Shown in pieces: positions 1-8,570 of a stretch of 53,169 nucleotides of DNA. Numbering within the stretch: the stretch's first letter is position 1; each line of letters starts with the position of its first letter. The DNA comes from Pseudomonas sp. SLFW. Its GTDB lineage: Bacteria > Pseudomonadota > Gammaproteobacteria > Pseudomonadales > Pseudomonadaceae. The stretch covers positions 1 to 53,169 of the forward strand of contig NZ_JAAAKW010000027.1 in NCBI RefSeq assembly GCF_009905615.1, in the 5' to 3' direction. A program made the translations under genes and the position numbers. The notes under the pieces were generated by a model. The model worked only from the letters and a program-made list of their open reading frames with translations, had not been told where the DNA came from and ran no database searches.

Positions 1-818
1 GGCAGACTCACCACCCGCGCCTGCGGCTTGAAGAACAGGAACAGCGCGAAGACCAGGTAGGCGAGGTACGCCACCAGTACGCTGACGGTCGGGGCATCCT
101 GATAACCGAACATGCCAGCCAGCACCGATCCGGTCGGGCCGTCCATCGGCAGGGTCGCGCTGATGTCGAAGACCACGTCCTGGAAGTGGTTCCAGACCCC
201 GGCTTCGTGCAGCGAACGCACGGAGTTGGACAGAATGCCAGCGGCCACGATGAGGATGAACAGGCCGGTGTAGCGGAAGAAGCGGCTGAGGTTCAGACGC
301 AGGCTGCCTTTATAGATGGCCACACCGATGGCGACCGCGATGATCAGGCCGAACAGCGCGCCGAGCGGGCCGGACACGCCTTCGCTCTGCTGGAACACGG
401 CCAGCAGGAAGAACACGGTTTCGAGGCTTTCACGGGCGACGGCGAAGAACACCATGCCGATCAGTGCGTAGGTCTGGTTTTTCGAACCGGCGAGGGCAGC
501 GTCCAGGGATTGGTGCAGATCATGTTTGACCGAACGCGCCACTTTGCGCATCCAGACGACCATCGAACTGAGGATGACCACGGCGATCAGGCCGACCACG
601 CCTTCGAACAGTTCCTGTTGTTTCTGCGGGAATTCGGCGCTGACCAATTCCAGGCCGCCCCCGACGAACAGCGCCAACGCCGCCGCGAGGAACACCCCGA
701 TCCAGACGGCGGGCATCCACTCGCCACGGCCGGTCTGTTTGAGGTAGCTGGCAATGATGCCTACGATAAGCGCGGCTTCAATCCCTTCGCGCAACATGAT
801 CAAAAAAGGAACGAGCAT
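1..818 (-). CDS. FTR1-family high-affinity iron permease (EfeU-like), 3' end outside window
   Basis: Inner-membrane permease of the FTR1/EfeU family, which imports ferric iron usually after oxidation by a partner protein. Translating the minus strand from the ATG at 816-818 gives MLVPFLIMLREGIEAALIVG, containing the family's REGLE-type motif (REGIE) in the first transmembrane helix. A second motif, RESLE, lies in a later helix (near base 445). These Glu-rich motifs are the known iron-binding signatures. The 272 visible codons are close to the usual family length of about 280, so only the last few codons lie beyond base 1. The start is supported by position in the conserved N-terminus. A near-consensus Fur box lies about 80 bp upstream, so iron repression is expected. 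Partner genes (EfeO or EfeB-like) would lie outside the window. Confidence 0.93.
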   Translation of the reverse strand, partial: MLVPFLIMLREGIEAALIVGIIASYLKQTGRGEWMPAVWIGVFLAAALALFVGGGLELVSAEFPQKQQELFEGVVGLIAVVILSSMVVWMRKVARSVKHDLHQSLDAALAGSKNQTYALIGMVFFAVARESLETVFFLLAVFQQSEGVSGPLGALFGLIIAVAIGVAIYKGSLRLNLSRFFRYTGLFILIVAAGILSNSVRSLHEAGVWNHFQDVVFDISATLPMDGPTGSVLAGMFGYQDAPTVSVLVAYLAYLVFALFLFFKPQARVVSL

Positions 819-894
819 TTATCACCGGTGTAAATCTGATAGGGTGTGCAGCCTGAACGCGGTCGCAAGCCATTCGCATTCAGGCAATGTGTAA

Positions 895-913
895 CATAAT
901 GATACTCATTATT
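895..913. promoter_or_regulatory. Fur box upstream of the iron permease
   Basis: CATAATGATACTCATTATT matches 16 of 19 positions of the Fur consensus GATAATGATAATCATTATC. It lies 77 bp before the start of the FTR1-type permease on the minus strand, as expected for an iron-repressed promoter. There is no competing gene start on the other side until base 2327. Confidence 0.88.
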
Positions 914-1043
914 GAATGAGCATACTTGTTTTTTTGCTTTTTCCTGGATTTGTGCAGGTGTTCAGGTGGCGTTCAGCCACGGGAGCAGCGGCGAGCTTCG
1001 AGCTTCGAGCTACAAGCTGCAAGAGGGTCGGCGGCGTACGCTT

Positions 1044-1212
1044 GCTTTTGATTCTGGCCGGAGGCCGTAGGAGCCGGCTTGCCCGCGATCTGGCGCGTAG
1101 CGGCAGTAAAACCTGACGACTCAATAGACCTGACACACCGTTAACACCGACTTTACTGCCGCTATGCGCCAGATCGTAGGCAAGCCAACTCCTACGCCTT
1201 CGGCAGAAGCGG
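1044..1212. repeat. Large inverted REP/BIME-type repeat
   Basis: Two arms face each other: about 1059-1112 (GGCCGTAGGAGC, then GGCTTGCCCGCGATCTGGCG, then AGCGGCAGTAAAA) and 1152-1212, whose reverse complement repeats these blocks with a few changes. The pair could fold into a long hairpin. The 31 bases 1044-1074 recur without change at 37521-37551. It fills the gap between the Fur-regulated permease and the 3' end of the LysR gene; no gene is supported here. Confidence 0.85.
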
Positions 1213-1223
1213 GTTGCGTTTTG

Positions 1224-2117
1224 TCAGTTGGATCGTGGAGGCAGTGACCTCTTCATCATGTCAACGAACTTTTCCGCCGCTGGGCTCATCCTGAACCCCA
1301 CCCGCGTGATCAATCCGATCTCCCGATTCACCCCCGCATGCTCGACCCGCACTTGTGCCAGATCGCCCCGGCCTTCGTCGGCGGATTCCGGCAGCAGTGT
1401 CATCCCCAGCCCTTGGCGCACCAGTGCCATGACCGTGGACATGTAGTTGGCTTCCAGTCCCGGTGTCAGGGTCAGGCCTTCTTCGGCGAACAATTGCTCC
1501 ACTTTTTCACGCACGCTGCTGTCGCGGCCGGTGAGGATGATCGGTTCGCCGGCGATGTCGGACAGCGCAATCGAACGCCGTTTGGCCAGCGGATGATCGA
1601 GGGGCACGAACAGGCTGAGTCGGTCCTCCAGCACCACCTCGAACGCCAGCCCGTGGCTCATGCGCGCCCGCACCCCCAGTCCGAAATCCACTTCGCCGTC
1701 GCGCACCAACGCATCGATGCGCTGAGCCACCACGTCCCGCAGCCGCACTTCGACGCCGGGGAATTGCTCGCGGAAAGCCTTGAGGATCGGTGGCAGGGCG
1801 CCGGAACACAGCGAGGGCAGGGCCGCTATGGTCACCACGCCTCGACGCAATGCCGCCAGGTCTCGCGAACCGCTGACGATGTTGTCCAGGTCCAGCAGCA
1901 GTTTCTCCATCGGCCCGCGGTTGTTCTGCCCGGCAGCGGTGAGGCTGACCTGGCGCGGGCTGCGCTCCAGCAGGGTGACGCCGAGCCATTCCTCCAGTTG
2001 CTGGATTTGCACGGTCAGGGCGGACGGCGAGAGGTTCAGTTCAAGGGCCGCTTTGGCGAAACTGCCGCTGTGGGCGACGGCCAGAAAGGCGCGGATGTGC
2101 TGGATCGAGTTTTTCAT
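1224..2117 (-). CDS. LysR-family transcriptional regulator
   Basis: A 297-aa LysR-type regulator starting MKNSIQHIRAFLAVAHSGSF, with the N-terminal winged helix-turn-helix (about residues 1-60, including FAKAALELNLSPSALTVQIQ) and a C-terminal substrate-binding domain (about 90-295). I chose the ATG at 2115-2117 because the family's N-terminus begins there; an in-frame extension to 2198 would only translate a short hairpin repeat. It is divergent from the CitMHS carrier/AtuA operon starting at 2327 and is probably its activator, sensing an organic acid or a derivative. The effector cannot be read from sequence. Confidence 0.92.
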   Translation of the reverse strand: MKNSIQHIRAFLAVAHSGSFAKAALELNLSPSALTVQIQQLEEWLGVTLLERSPRQVSLTAAGQNNRGPMEKLLLDLDNIVSGSRDLAALRRGVVTIAALPSLCSGALPPILKAFREQFPGVEVRLRDVVAQRIDALVRDGEVDFGLGVRARMSHGLAFEVVLEDRLSLFVPLDHPLAKRRSIALSDIAGEPIILTGRDSSVREKVEQLFAEEGLTLTPGLEANYMSTVMALVRQGLGMTLLPESADEGRGDLAQVRVEHAGVNREIGLITRVGFRMSPAAEKFVDMMKRSLPPRSN

Positions 2118-2141
2118 GCGGGCCTCGATGATGGGGTTGAT

Positions 2142-2187
2142 CGTGCCCACGCTCTGCGTGGGCACGCACCGTTCGACGCTCTGCGTC
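2142..2187. repeat. Short double-hairpin repeat (DUF1534-type sequence)
   Basis: Perfect inverted repeat CGTGCCCACGC (2142-2152), TCT, GCGTGGGCACG (2156-2166), followed by a smaller hairpin GACGC-TCT-GCGTC (2175-2187). On the plus strand the peptide VPTLCVGTHRSTLCV is read from it, the pattern of spurious DUF1534 proteins in Pseudomonas genomes. It is a dispersed repeat, not a gene. It lies only 25 bp upstream of the LysR start, inside the divergent promoter region. Confidence 0.85.
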
Positions 2188-2326
2188 ATACCTGCCACGT
2201 TCTGTTTTTACGAACACAGCCCATCGAACATTTCAATTTACAAAGCTTACCCCCGTTTCGATACTCGGCGAAAACAACAACAGCTCGTTCCGCCGCCCTT
2301 CGGACAGGAATGACAAGGACCCGCCC

Positions 2327-3619
2327 ATGCTCGCCACCCTCGGTGTCATCACCATTCTCTGTTTGCTCGCCGCCGTCATGAGCAAGCGCCTCTCGCCTCT
2401 GGTTGCCCTGATCGCCTTGCCGATCATCGCCGCGCTCATCGGCGGTTTCGGTCTGCAAACCAGCGGGTTCATCATCACCGGCATCAAGAACGTCGCCCCC
2501 GTGGTCGGCATGTTCGTGTTCGCCATCCTGTTCTTCGGGGTGATGACCGATGCAGGCATGCTCGACCCGATCATTGATCGCATCCTGCGCACGGTGGGCA
2601 CCCGTCCGACGCGGATTGTCGTGGGCACGGCGCTGCTGGCGTTGCTGGTCCACCTCGACGGTTCGGGGGCGGTGACTTTTCTGGTGACTATCCCGGCGAT
2701 GCTGCCGCTGTACACACGGCTGGGCATCAACCGGCGAATCCTGGCCTGCGTCGCGGCGATGGCGGCGGGGGTGAATTTCCTGCCGTGGACCGGTCCGGTG
2801 TTGCGTTCGTCCGCCGCCTTGCACGTGCCCGTGGCCGAGCTGTTCCAGCCGCTGATTCCGGTGCAGATCGTCGGCCTGGCGTTTGTCTTAATCAGTGCCT
2901 GGCTGCTGGGGCGTCGTGAAGAAAAGCGCCTGGGGCTTGGCGCCGGAGCGAAAGTCGATGTGGTGCCCGAGCGCGTCCTCACCGAACAGGACGAAGTGCT
3001 GCGCCGTCCGCGCCTGTTCTGGCTCAACCTGCTGCTGACCGTTGTCGTCATGGCCGTGATGATCGCGGGCTGGGTCGACCCGGTGGTGATGTTCATGGTC
3101 GGCACCGTGCTGGCGCTGTGCATCAACTACCCCAACGTCGATGCGCAACGGGCGCGCATCGACGCCCACGCCAAGACCGCGCTGACCATGGCCAGCATTC
3201 TTCTGGCGGCGGGTGTGTTCACCGGGATCATGCAAGGCACCGGCATGCTCAAGGCCATGGCGGAAGTCGCGGTGGCGCAAATTCCGGCAGGCCACGGCAA
3301 ATTGATCCCGATGGTCGTGGGCTTCCTGTCGATGCCGCTGAGCCTGTTGTTCGACCCGGATTCTTTCTATTTCGGCGTGATGCCAGTGATTGCCGAAGTC
3401 GGCCGCGCGCTGGGCGTCGATCCGCTGCAAGTCGCGCAAGCTTCATTGCTGGGCGTGCACACCACCGGTTTCCCGGTCAGCCCGCTGACCCCCGCGACCT
3501 TTCTGCTGGTGGGGCTGTGCAAGGTCGAACTGGCCGACCACCAGCGTTTCACCATCCCGTTTCTGTTTGGCGCATCGGTGCTGATGACCCTCACCGCGCT
3601 GCTGCTGGGAGTGTTTTGA
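2327..3619 (+). CDS. CitMHS-family citrate-metal:proton symporter
   Basis: A 430-aa polytopic inner-membrane carrier of the CitMHS family, which takes up citrate or related tricarboxylates complexed with divalent metal using the proton gradient. The protein is hydrophobic throughout with about a dozen helices and family-typical stretches such as VHLDGSGAVTFLVTIPAML, VNFLPWTGP and PDSFYFGVMPV. The start ATG is preceded by AAGGA 7 bases upstream. It is the first gene of a tight operon: its TGA abuts the ATG of the AtuA-type gene. The divergent LysR gene probably controls it. The actual substrate may be a branched or unusual organic acid rather than citrate, given the AtuA partners. Confidence 0.9.
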   Translation: MLATLGVITILCLLAAVMSKRLSPLVALIALPIIAALIGGFGLQTSGFIITGIKNVAPVVGMFVFAILFFGVMTDAGMLDPIIDRILRTVGTRPTRIVVGTALLALLVHLDGSGAVTFLVTIPAMLPLYTRLGINRRILACVAAMAAGVNFLPWTGPVLRSSAALHVPVAELFQPLIPVQIVGLAFVLISAWLLGRREEKRLGLGAGAKVDVVPERVLTEQDEVLRRPRLFWLNLLLTVVVMAVMIAGWVDPVVMFMVGTVLALCINYPNVDAQRARIDAHAKTALTMASILLAAGVFTGIMQGTGMLKAMAEVAVAQIPAGHGKLIPMVVGFLSMPLSLLFDPDSFYFGVMPVIAEVGRALGVDPLQVAQASLLGVHTTGFPVSPLTPATFLLVGLCKVELADHQRFTIPFLFGASVLMTLTALLLGVF

Positions 3620-4978
3620 ATGAAAACCTTACGTATGGGCTCCGGCGCCGGTTACTCGGGCGACCGCATCGAGCCGGCCGTGGAGCTGGCCGAAAAGGGT
3701 GCGCTGGATTACCTGGTGTTCGAATGCCTGGCCGAGCGCACCATCGCCCTCGCGCAACAGGCGCGGCTCACTGATCCCGACGCCGGTTTCGACCCACTGC
3801 TGAGCGAGCGCATGCGTCGCGTCCTGCCGTTCGTGGCCCTTGGCCGTGAGCCGGGGCAGCAACGCTTGCGGGTGATCACCAACATGGGCGCGGCCAACCC
3901 GTTGTCGGCCGCGAAAGAGGTGCGGCGGATCGCGGCGACGCTGGGATTGCACGGCCTGAAAGTCGCCGCGCTGACGGGGGACGATGTGCTCGCGCAGCTG
4001 GACCCTGAACAGACGCTGGACAACGGCTCGACGATCAAGGCGCTGGGAGACCGGCTGATTTCTGCCAACGCTTATCTGGGGGCTGAAGGCATTGTTGACG
4101 CGCTGAAGGCCGACGCTGATGTAGTGATCACCGGACGCGTGGCCGACCCTTCGCTGTTCCTTGCGCCGCAACTGTTCGAGTTCGGCTGGGCGTCGGACGA
4201 CTGGGCGCGGTTGGGGCGCGGCACGCTGATCGGTCACCTGCTGGAGTGCGCGGGGCAAATCACCGGGGGCTATTTCGCTGACCCCGGCGTGAAAGACGTG
4301 CCGGATCTGGCGAGGTTGGGTTTCCCGCTGGCCGAAATCGACGCCGAGGGCAGGGCGGTGATCAGCAAGGTGGCGGGCTCTGGCGGACGTATCGACACGG
4401 CGACCTGCACTGAGCAGATGATCTACGAAGTGCACGACCCTAGCGCGTACCTGACCCCTGACGTAACGGCGGATTTTTCGGGCGTTTCTTTTAATGTCGT
4501 AGCGCCCAACGAAGTGCGTGCCGACGGAGCGTCCGGTCGCGCACGCCCCGAGACGCTGAAAGTGTCGGTGGGGTTTCTCGACGGCTGGATCGGCGAGGGA
4601 CAGATTTCCTACGGCGGCCCCGGCGCGCTGGCCCGGGCGCAACTGGCGCGGGACGTGGTGCTGGAGCGGTTGAAAATCACCGGTGTGGTGTTTGACGACG
4701 TGCGCGCCGAGCTGATCGGGGTCGATTCGTTGCACGGTGCCGAGTTGGGTTCGCGTGCATCAAGTGAGCCTTGGGAAGTGCGTTTGCGGGTCGCGGCCCG
4801 TTGCGCCGACAAGGCTGAAGCGGTACGGATCGGCAATGAAGTCGAAACCTTGTACACCAACGGCCCCTATGGCGGCGGCGGGGCGACCAAGGCGGTGAGG
4901 CAGGTGGTGGCGGTCGCCTCGTTGCTGCTGCCCCGCGAGGCGGTCTCGCCGCGCGTTCATTTGGAGGATGCATCATGA
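3620..4978 (+). CDS. AtuA-family protein (acyclic terpene utilisation family, DUF1446)
   Basis: A 452-aa cytoplasmic protein of the AtuA (DUF1446) family, named after a protein needed for acyclic terpene use in Pseudomonas but found in many organic-acid operons. Glycine-rich N-terminus (MKTLRMGSGAGYSGDRIEPA), a conserved LVFECLAERTIALA stretch, and VITGRVADPSLFLAP and GHLLECAGQITGGYF in the middle. The start codon directly follows the stop of the carrier gene, with GGGAG inside the upstream coding end as ribosome site. The last codons overlap the next gene (ATGA). Its reaction is not established; together with the next gene it probably forms a two-component enzyme acting on the acid imported by the CitMHS carrier. 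It is not part of a full atu terpene operon here (no AtuC/F carboxylase). Confidence 0.88.
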   Translation: MKTLRMGSGAGYSGDRIEPAVELAEKGALDYLVFECLAERTIALAQQARLTDPDAGFDPLLSERMRRVLPFVALGREPGQQRLRVITNMGAANPLSAAKEVRRIAATLGLHGLKVAALTGDDVLAQLDPEQTLDNGSTIKALGDRLISANAYLGAEGIVDALKADADVVITGRVADPSLFLAPQLFEFGWASDDWARLGRGTLIGHLLECAGQITGGYFADPGVKDVPDLARLGFPLAEIDAEGRAVISKVAGSGGRIDTATCTEQMIYEVHDPSAYLTPDVTADFSGVSFNVVAPNEVRADGASGRARPETLKVSVGFLDGWIGEGQISYGGPGALARAQLARDVVLERLKITGVVFDDVRAELIGVDSLHGAELGSRASSEPWEVRLRVAARCADKAEAVRIGNEVETLYTNGPYGGGGATKAVRQVVAVASLLLPREAVSPRVHLEDAS

Positions 4979-5304
4979 GCGTCGTCAAACTGCGCGACCT
5001 GGCCCATTCGCGCACCGGGGACAAGGGCGATACGTCGAACATTTCGGTGATTGCGTACCGGGCGGAGGATTACCCGCGACTGGTCGAGCAACTGACGGCC
5101 GAGCGGGTGGCAGCGCACTTTGCCGGATTGCTCGATCCGAAGGCGGGGGCTTTACAGCGGTACGCGTTGCCGAAGGTGCAGGCGTTGAACTTCGTGATGC
5201 CGGGCATTTTGAAAGGTGGCGTGACACGCTCGCTGGCGCTGGACGCCCATGGCAAAGCGTTGGGCGCGGCGTTGCTGGATATCGAGATTGAATACGGCCC
5301 TTGA
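4975..5304 (+). CDS. Small AtuA-associated protein (AtuA-like ferredoxin-fold domain)
   Basis: A 109-aa protein starting MSVVKLRDLAHSRTGDKGDT, matching the small domain that is often fused to, or encoded just after, AtuA proteins. The conserved HSRTGDKGD block near the N-terminus and GVTRSLALDAHGKALG near the C-terminus are typical. It overlaps the AtuA gene by four bases (ATGA) and has GGAGG seven bases before the start, so the pair is translationally coupled and probably forms one complex. No enzyme activity can be assigned from sequence. Confidence 0.85.
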   Translation: MSVVKLRDLAHSRTGDKGDTSNISVIAYRAEDYPRLVEQLTAERVAAHFAGLLDPKAGALQRYALPKVQALNFVMPGILKGGVTRSLALDAHGKALGAALLDIEIEYGP

Positions 5305-5309
5305 GCCGG

Positions 5310-5362
5310 TGAATTGCCCCCAAGAAGTTGGACACCCATCCAACCCGTGGGGGGGCAATTCA
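5310..5362. repeat. Compact nested palindrome resembling back-to-back IS ends
   Basis: TGAATTGCCCCC (5310-5321) is repeated inverted as GGGGGCAATTCA (5351-5362), and a second inverted pair GTTGGA/TCCAAC lies inside (5327-5332 and 5339-5344). The outer sequence followed by AAGTTGGACACC resembles terminal repeats of IS3-type elements. With no transposase it could be an IS remnant or a MITE-like palindrome, and could also end transcripts of the upstream operon. There is no T-run after it. Confidence 0.6.
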
Positions 5363-5416
5363 TTGTCAGCGGCGGTCTGCGGATCATCACCTGCCTACAA
5401 GGCCGTGGCGCGATCT

Positions 5417-6142
5417 TTACCGCGCATTCCTCAAAAACACCACATACCCCCGAAACCATTCGCTCCCGCGCAAATACCCCGGCGCGTCCCATTCCCCGCC
5501 CTGCACCAGCCCGACTTTGAATGGCACGCCCAACCGGCTCACCCTCGGCAGGTACGCGGCGTAGTCCGGAATGCTCCGTCGTCCCTGATACGTCTGCACC
5601 ACGATCTCATCCACCACGCCTTTCAACTGACCGATGGCGGCAGGGTCGGCGTTGCTGCTCCAGTCCATCAGCCCGGTGATGCTCAGTTTGTATCGCGACG
5701 GCATGCGCTCGCGCAGGTCGTTGAGGAAGGTCACGTACTCCTGCAAATAGCGGGTGCGGGCGTCGAAGTCGATCTGGATGCCCGTCACCGCGTTGCCCGC
5801 CTGTCGCCAACGTTCGACCTGCCCGAAGAGCTGGCGATAGACCGAGTCCGGCCAGCGCAGGGTGTGGGCGCGGTAGACGATCCACAGCTCCGGCGACGGC
5901 AGCCGCGTGACGCTCATGCCCTGAGCAATGAAATCCACCCGCTGTTTGTCGCGACGGGGCGCGAAAATCTGCCCCTGCAACACATACAACGTCTTCGCCT
6001 GCTCCAGCACCGGCTGTGACGCGACGCCGCTCCACAGCCAGAACGTGTCGTAGTCTCTGGCGTCTACCGAGGCCCACGCTGAACCCCCTGTCGAAACGCA
6101 GAACAGCAGCCCGATCAACGCTCGACGCAGCGGCGTTATCAC
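5417..6142 (-). CDS. DUF3142-family exported protein
   Basis: A 241-aa protein with an N-terminal signal peptide (MITPLRRALIGLLFCVSTGG followed by SAWA and a cleavage site). The mature part reads like a TIM-barrel glycosidase-like fold: FWLWSGVASQPVLEQ, GIQIDFDARTRYLQEY and LSITGLMDW, the layout of DUF3142 proteins. The acidic pair in QIDFD sits where glycosidase-like barrels carry catalytic residues, but no activity is known to me. I chose the GTG at 6140-6142 because it overlaps the stop of the upstream gene in a GTGA junction and gives a clean signal peptide. It is translationally coupled to the 721-aa exported protein, so the two probably work together in the envelope. Confidence 0.8.
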   Translation of the reverse strand: MITPLRRALIGLLFCVSTGGSAWASVDARDYDTFWLWSGVASQPVLEQAKTLYVLQGQIFAPRRDKQRVDFIAQGMSVTRLPSPELWIVYRAHTLRWPDSVYRQLFGQVERWRQAGNAVTGIQIDFDARTRYLQEYVTFLNDLRERMPSRYKLSITGLMDWSSNADPAAIGQLKGVVDEIVVQTYQGRRSIPDYAAYLPRVSRLGVPFKVGLVQGGEWDAPGYLRGSEWFRGYVVFLRNAR

Positions 6143-8304
6143 CAGTAATACTGCAACGTCTTGCCCCACGTGGTCCCGGCGTAGGTGCTCTTCAATTGTT
6201 TGAACCAGCCTTTGCGCACCGGCGGTGCCACGTCCTTGCCGCCGCAGCTGTTGTAGCCGGATGGCCCGTAACAGTTGATCGCGCGGAACAGCGCATAGGC
6301 TTTTTCGTCACGCCCGGCCTTGGCATCGGCGATCACGGTTTGATAGCCGTCCAGACGCGAGAACCCATCGCCCTTGAAACCCGGTTCGCCGCCGCCAAGC
6401 TGCGTGGTAGCGGGGCGCTGGTCCAGCGGCATGCTGTCCAAGCCGTTGCGCAGGATGAATTCGCCGAGGCAGTTCAAGCCCTTGGGGTGCTGGCCGTTGG
6501 CCTGAAGCGTCGCGGCGGTGTCGGCGATGCCGGGGCAGGCGTAGCTCGACTCAGCCTTCGCGCCGTTCCAGCGGAACAGTTGCAGGCTCTGGCCGTCGCC
6601 GTAGACGTAACCCAATTGCGTGGTGAGTTTGTTGTCGGCGGGTTTTTCCGGCAGGGCCTTGAGGTCGTCGCCGAACGCCGCGTACTGGCCGTGCATCAGC
6701 TCTTTATAGAGCAGCACGAATTGCGCGGTGGCCTTCTCGTTGTCGCTGATGCCTTGGGCGATCTGCTGACGTAGCAACGGCGCATCCGCCACCTTGCCCA
6801 GCAAGATCAAACGCACTTGCGCGGACTGAATCGGCGAGTCGCTGGCGAACACCTTGGCCAGTTGCCCGCTGCGTTCGTGGTTCATCGCCAGCGCCAGTTC
6901 CAGTTGTTCCCGTTGCAACGGCTGTTTCGCCAGCGGCAACAGCTTCAGCCACAAAGCCTGGGCGGCGGCCTTGTCACCGGTTGCTTCCAGCGCCAGGCCG
7001 CGCAGGGTCTGCTGGCTGAACGCGAAATAATCGAGGGCGGCGGGCACGTCTTTCGGCAGGTGGTTCAGCGCCTCGGCGGGGTTCTTGTCGAGGTAGAACG
7101 CGAACGCCGCTTGCAGGTAATCGAACATCGCCGGTTGCTGGGCGAAGAGGGATTTCTGAGCCAGCAGCGCGTCGCGGGTCAGCGATGACTGCGTGTCGGG
7201 CCGCATGAGCATCAGGTCGTGAGTGGCGGTGAGCAAGGCCGACGGCGTGGCGCCGGTCATGAGCATCAGCAGCTTGTTGTCAGTTTCCTGAATCAGCGCG
7301 TCCACCGGCAGGTTGCGCTGGTCGTCCTTGGCGTCGGCCAGTTGCCAGTTGTAATCCTCGGCGAGCTTGTCGAGGTCTTTCGACAGCCAGTGCACCCGAC
7401 GCATCAGGCCCTTGGCGGACTGCGCGTAAGTGCCGGTGGGGTAGGCGCTGAGGTAGTGATCAAAGGCTTGCGCGACCTGGGCAAATGGCGCGGGGTCGAG
7501 CCCGTCCTTCATCGTGCCGTACTCGTCGAACGCGTCTTTTTGCGCGTCGTTGAGCCGGGTGCGGGCGACCATGTACAGCGCCGTTTCCTTGAGCCACGGC
7601 TCGGGGCTGTCGCTCAGGCTGGCAAACCCGGTTTCGGCGGCGGCAAAGCGCCCGCTGTAGAAATCCGAGGCCGCTTGCAGGTAGACGAGGAACGCCTTGC
7701 CCTCTGCCGATTGAATGTCGCTCGGCAGCAGCGCGGCCTGTTTTTCGCCTTCCCACGTGCAGGTTTCCAACAATTGCATGCGCGCGCGGGCCAGGGACTG
7801 ACGCTCGGCGTCGGACAGCTGCGGCGCCTCGACGACGTGCTGGATGAACACTGTGGCGCTGTCGTCGCTGTTGCTGCGGCAGCGGCTGCCTTCCCCTTGC
7901 AGGAACGCGTCGCCTGCCGTGTCGAGGCTGTCGCGTTTCAGACCCAGTTTCTCCAGCAACTCGCCCAGTGCTGCCGTGCTGGAATTATCGCCTTGATCGC
8001 CTTCCTCGACCGACGTCTCCAGACGTGCCACCGGGAACGGTACCGGACCGAAACCTTCCGCGACTTCATCGTCGGTCAGCGCGTTGGGGCTGAGCTCCAG
8101 CGCCTTGCGGTCGGCGAGCATCAGCCGCAGGTTCACCCGGCTGTCGTTGCCGGGGCTGAGAAACGCGAGGTTGTTGCACACGTCCAGCGAGTCGCGCAGC
8201 AGCGACCAGTTGGGGTAGCAGGAATCGTCACCGCTAGCCTGGGCCGAGCCACAGAATGCCGTGCCGATGATCAATGCAAGAGGGGTCAGCAAGCGGGTAC
8301 GCAT
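6139..8304 (-). CDS. Large periplasmic protein with TPR-like helical repeats, function unknown
   Basis: A 721-aa protein with a signal peptide (MRTRLLTPLALIIGTAFCGS, then AQA and a cleavage site). The mature protein is rich in alanine, leucine and glutamine and reads as a chain of helical repeats (for example YLQAASDFYSGRFAAAETGF and LRGLALEATGDKAAAQALWL), like the TPR-type outer-membrane-assembly or lipoprotein families. The cysteine at residue 18 does not sit in a proper lipobox (Phe before it), so a soluble periplasmic form is more likely. I chose the ATG at 8302-8304, which has AAGGA six bases upstream, over an in-frame TTG two codons earlier. The stop overlaps the start of the DUF3142 gene. 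It is divergent from the TonB receptor. Confidence 0.75.
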   Translation of the reverse strand: MRTRLLTPLALIIGTAFCGSAQASGDDSCYPNWSLLRDSLDVCNNLAFLSPGNDSRVNLRLMLADRKALELSPNALTDDEVAEGFGPVPFPVARLETSVEEGDQGDNSSTAALGELLEKLGLKRDSLDTAGDAFLQGEGSRCRSNSDDSATVFIQHVVEAPQLSDAERQSLARARMQLLETCTWEGEKQAALLPSDIQSAEGKAFLVYLQAASDFYSGRFAAAETGFASLSDSPEPWLKETALYMVARTRLNDAQKDAFDEYGTMKDGLDPAPFAQVAQAFDHYLSAYPTGTYAQSAKGLMRRVHWLSKDLDKLAEDYNWQLADAKDDQRNLPVDALIQETDNKLLMLMTGATPSALLTATHDLMLMRPDTQSSLTRDALLAQKSLFAQQPAMFDYLQAAFAFYLDKNPAEALNHLPKDVPAALDYFAFSQQTLRGLALEATGDKAAAQALWLKLLPLAKQPLQREQLELALAMNHERSGQLAKVFASDSPIQSAQVRLILLGKVADAPLLRQQIAQGISDNEKATAQFVLLYKELMHGQYAAFGDDLKALPEKPADNKLTTQLGYVYGDGQSLQLFRWNGAKAESSYACPGIADTAATLQANGQHPKGLNCLGEFILRNGLDSMPLDQRPATTQLGGGEPGFKGDGFSRLDGYQTVIADAKAGRDEKAYALFRAINCYGPSGYNSCGGKDVAPPVRKGWFKQLKSTYAGTTWGKTLQYYW

Positions 8305-8570
8305 GAACAATCCTTGATTTCAGTACGCAAGGGGGGGGAGGCGCGGCGAATGATACAGGGTGTTACGGCGGTGCGGATTGCTGGCATTTTGATGCTTCGC
8401 CCCATCGAGGGGCCCCCACAGAAATCGCGTGATGCATACGATGGTTTCCCCCAACACAATTATTTTCAAAAAAGGAGTGAGGTAAACCCCACTGGCATCC
8501 GTGTAGTGAGAATCAGATGCGTTCCCGACGAACGATCCTTCACCGCTCGACACCTCAGGTGCCTCCGTTC

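Noticed and set aside
1780..2313. Plus-strand coding frame containing VPTLCVGTHRSTLCV
   Set aside because: It overlaps the LysR gene in antisense and the Cys-rich part is a translated hairpin repeat (DUF1534-like artefact).
8311..8570. Fur box before the siderophore receptor
   Set aside because: AATTATTTTC near 8458 does not reach a convincing match to the 19-bp consensus.
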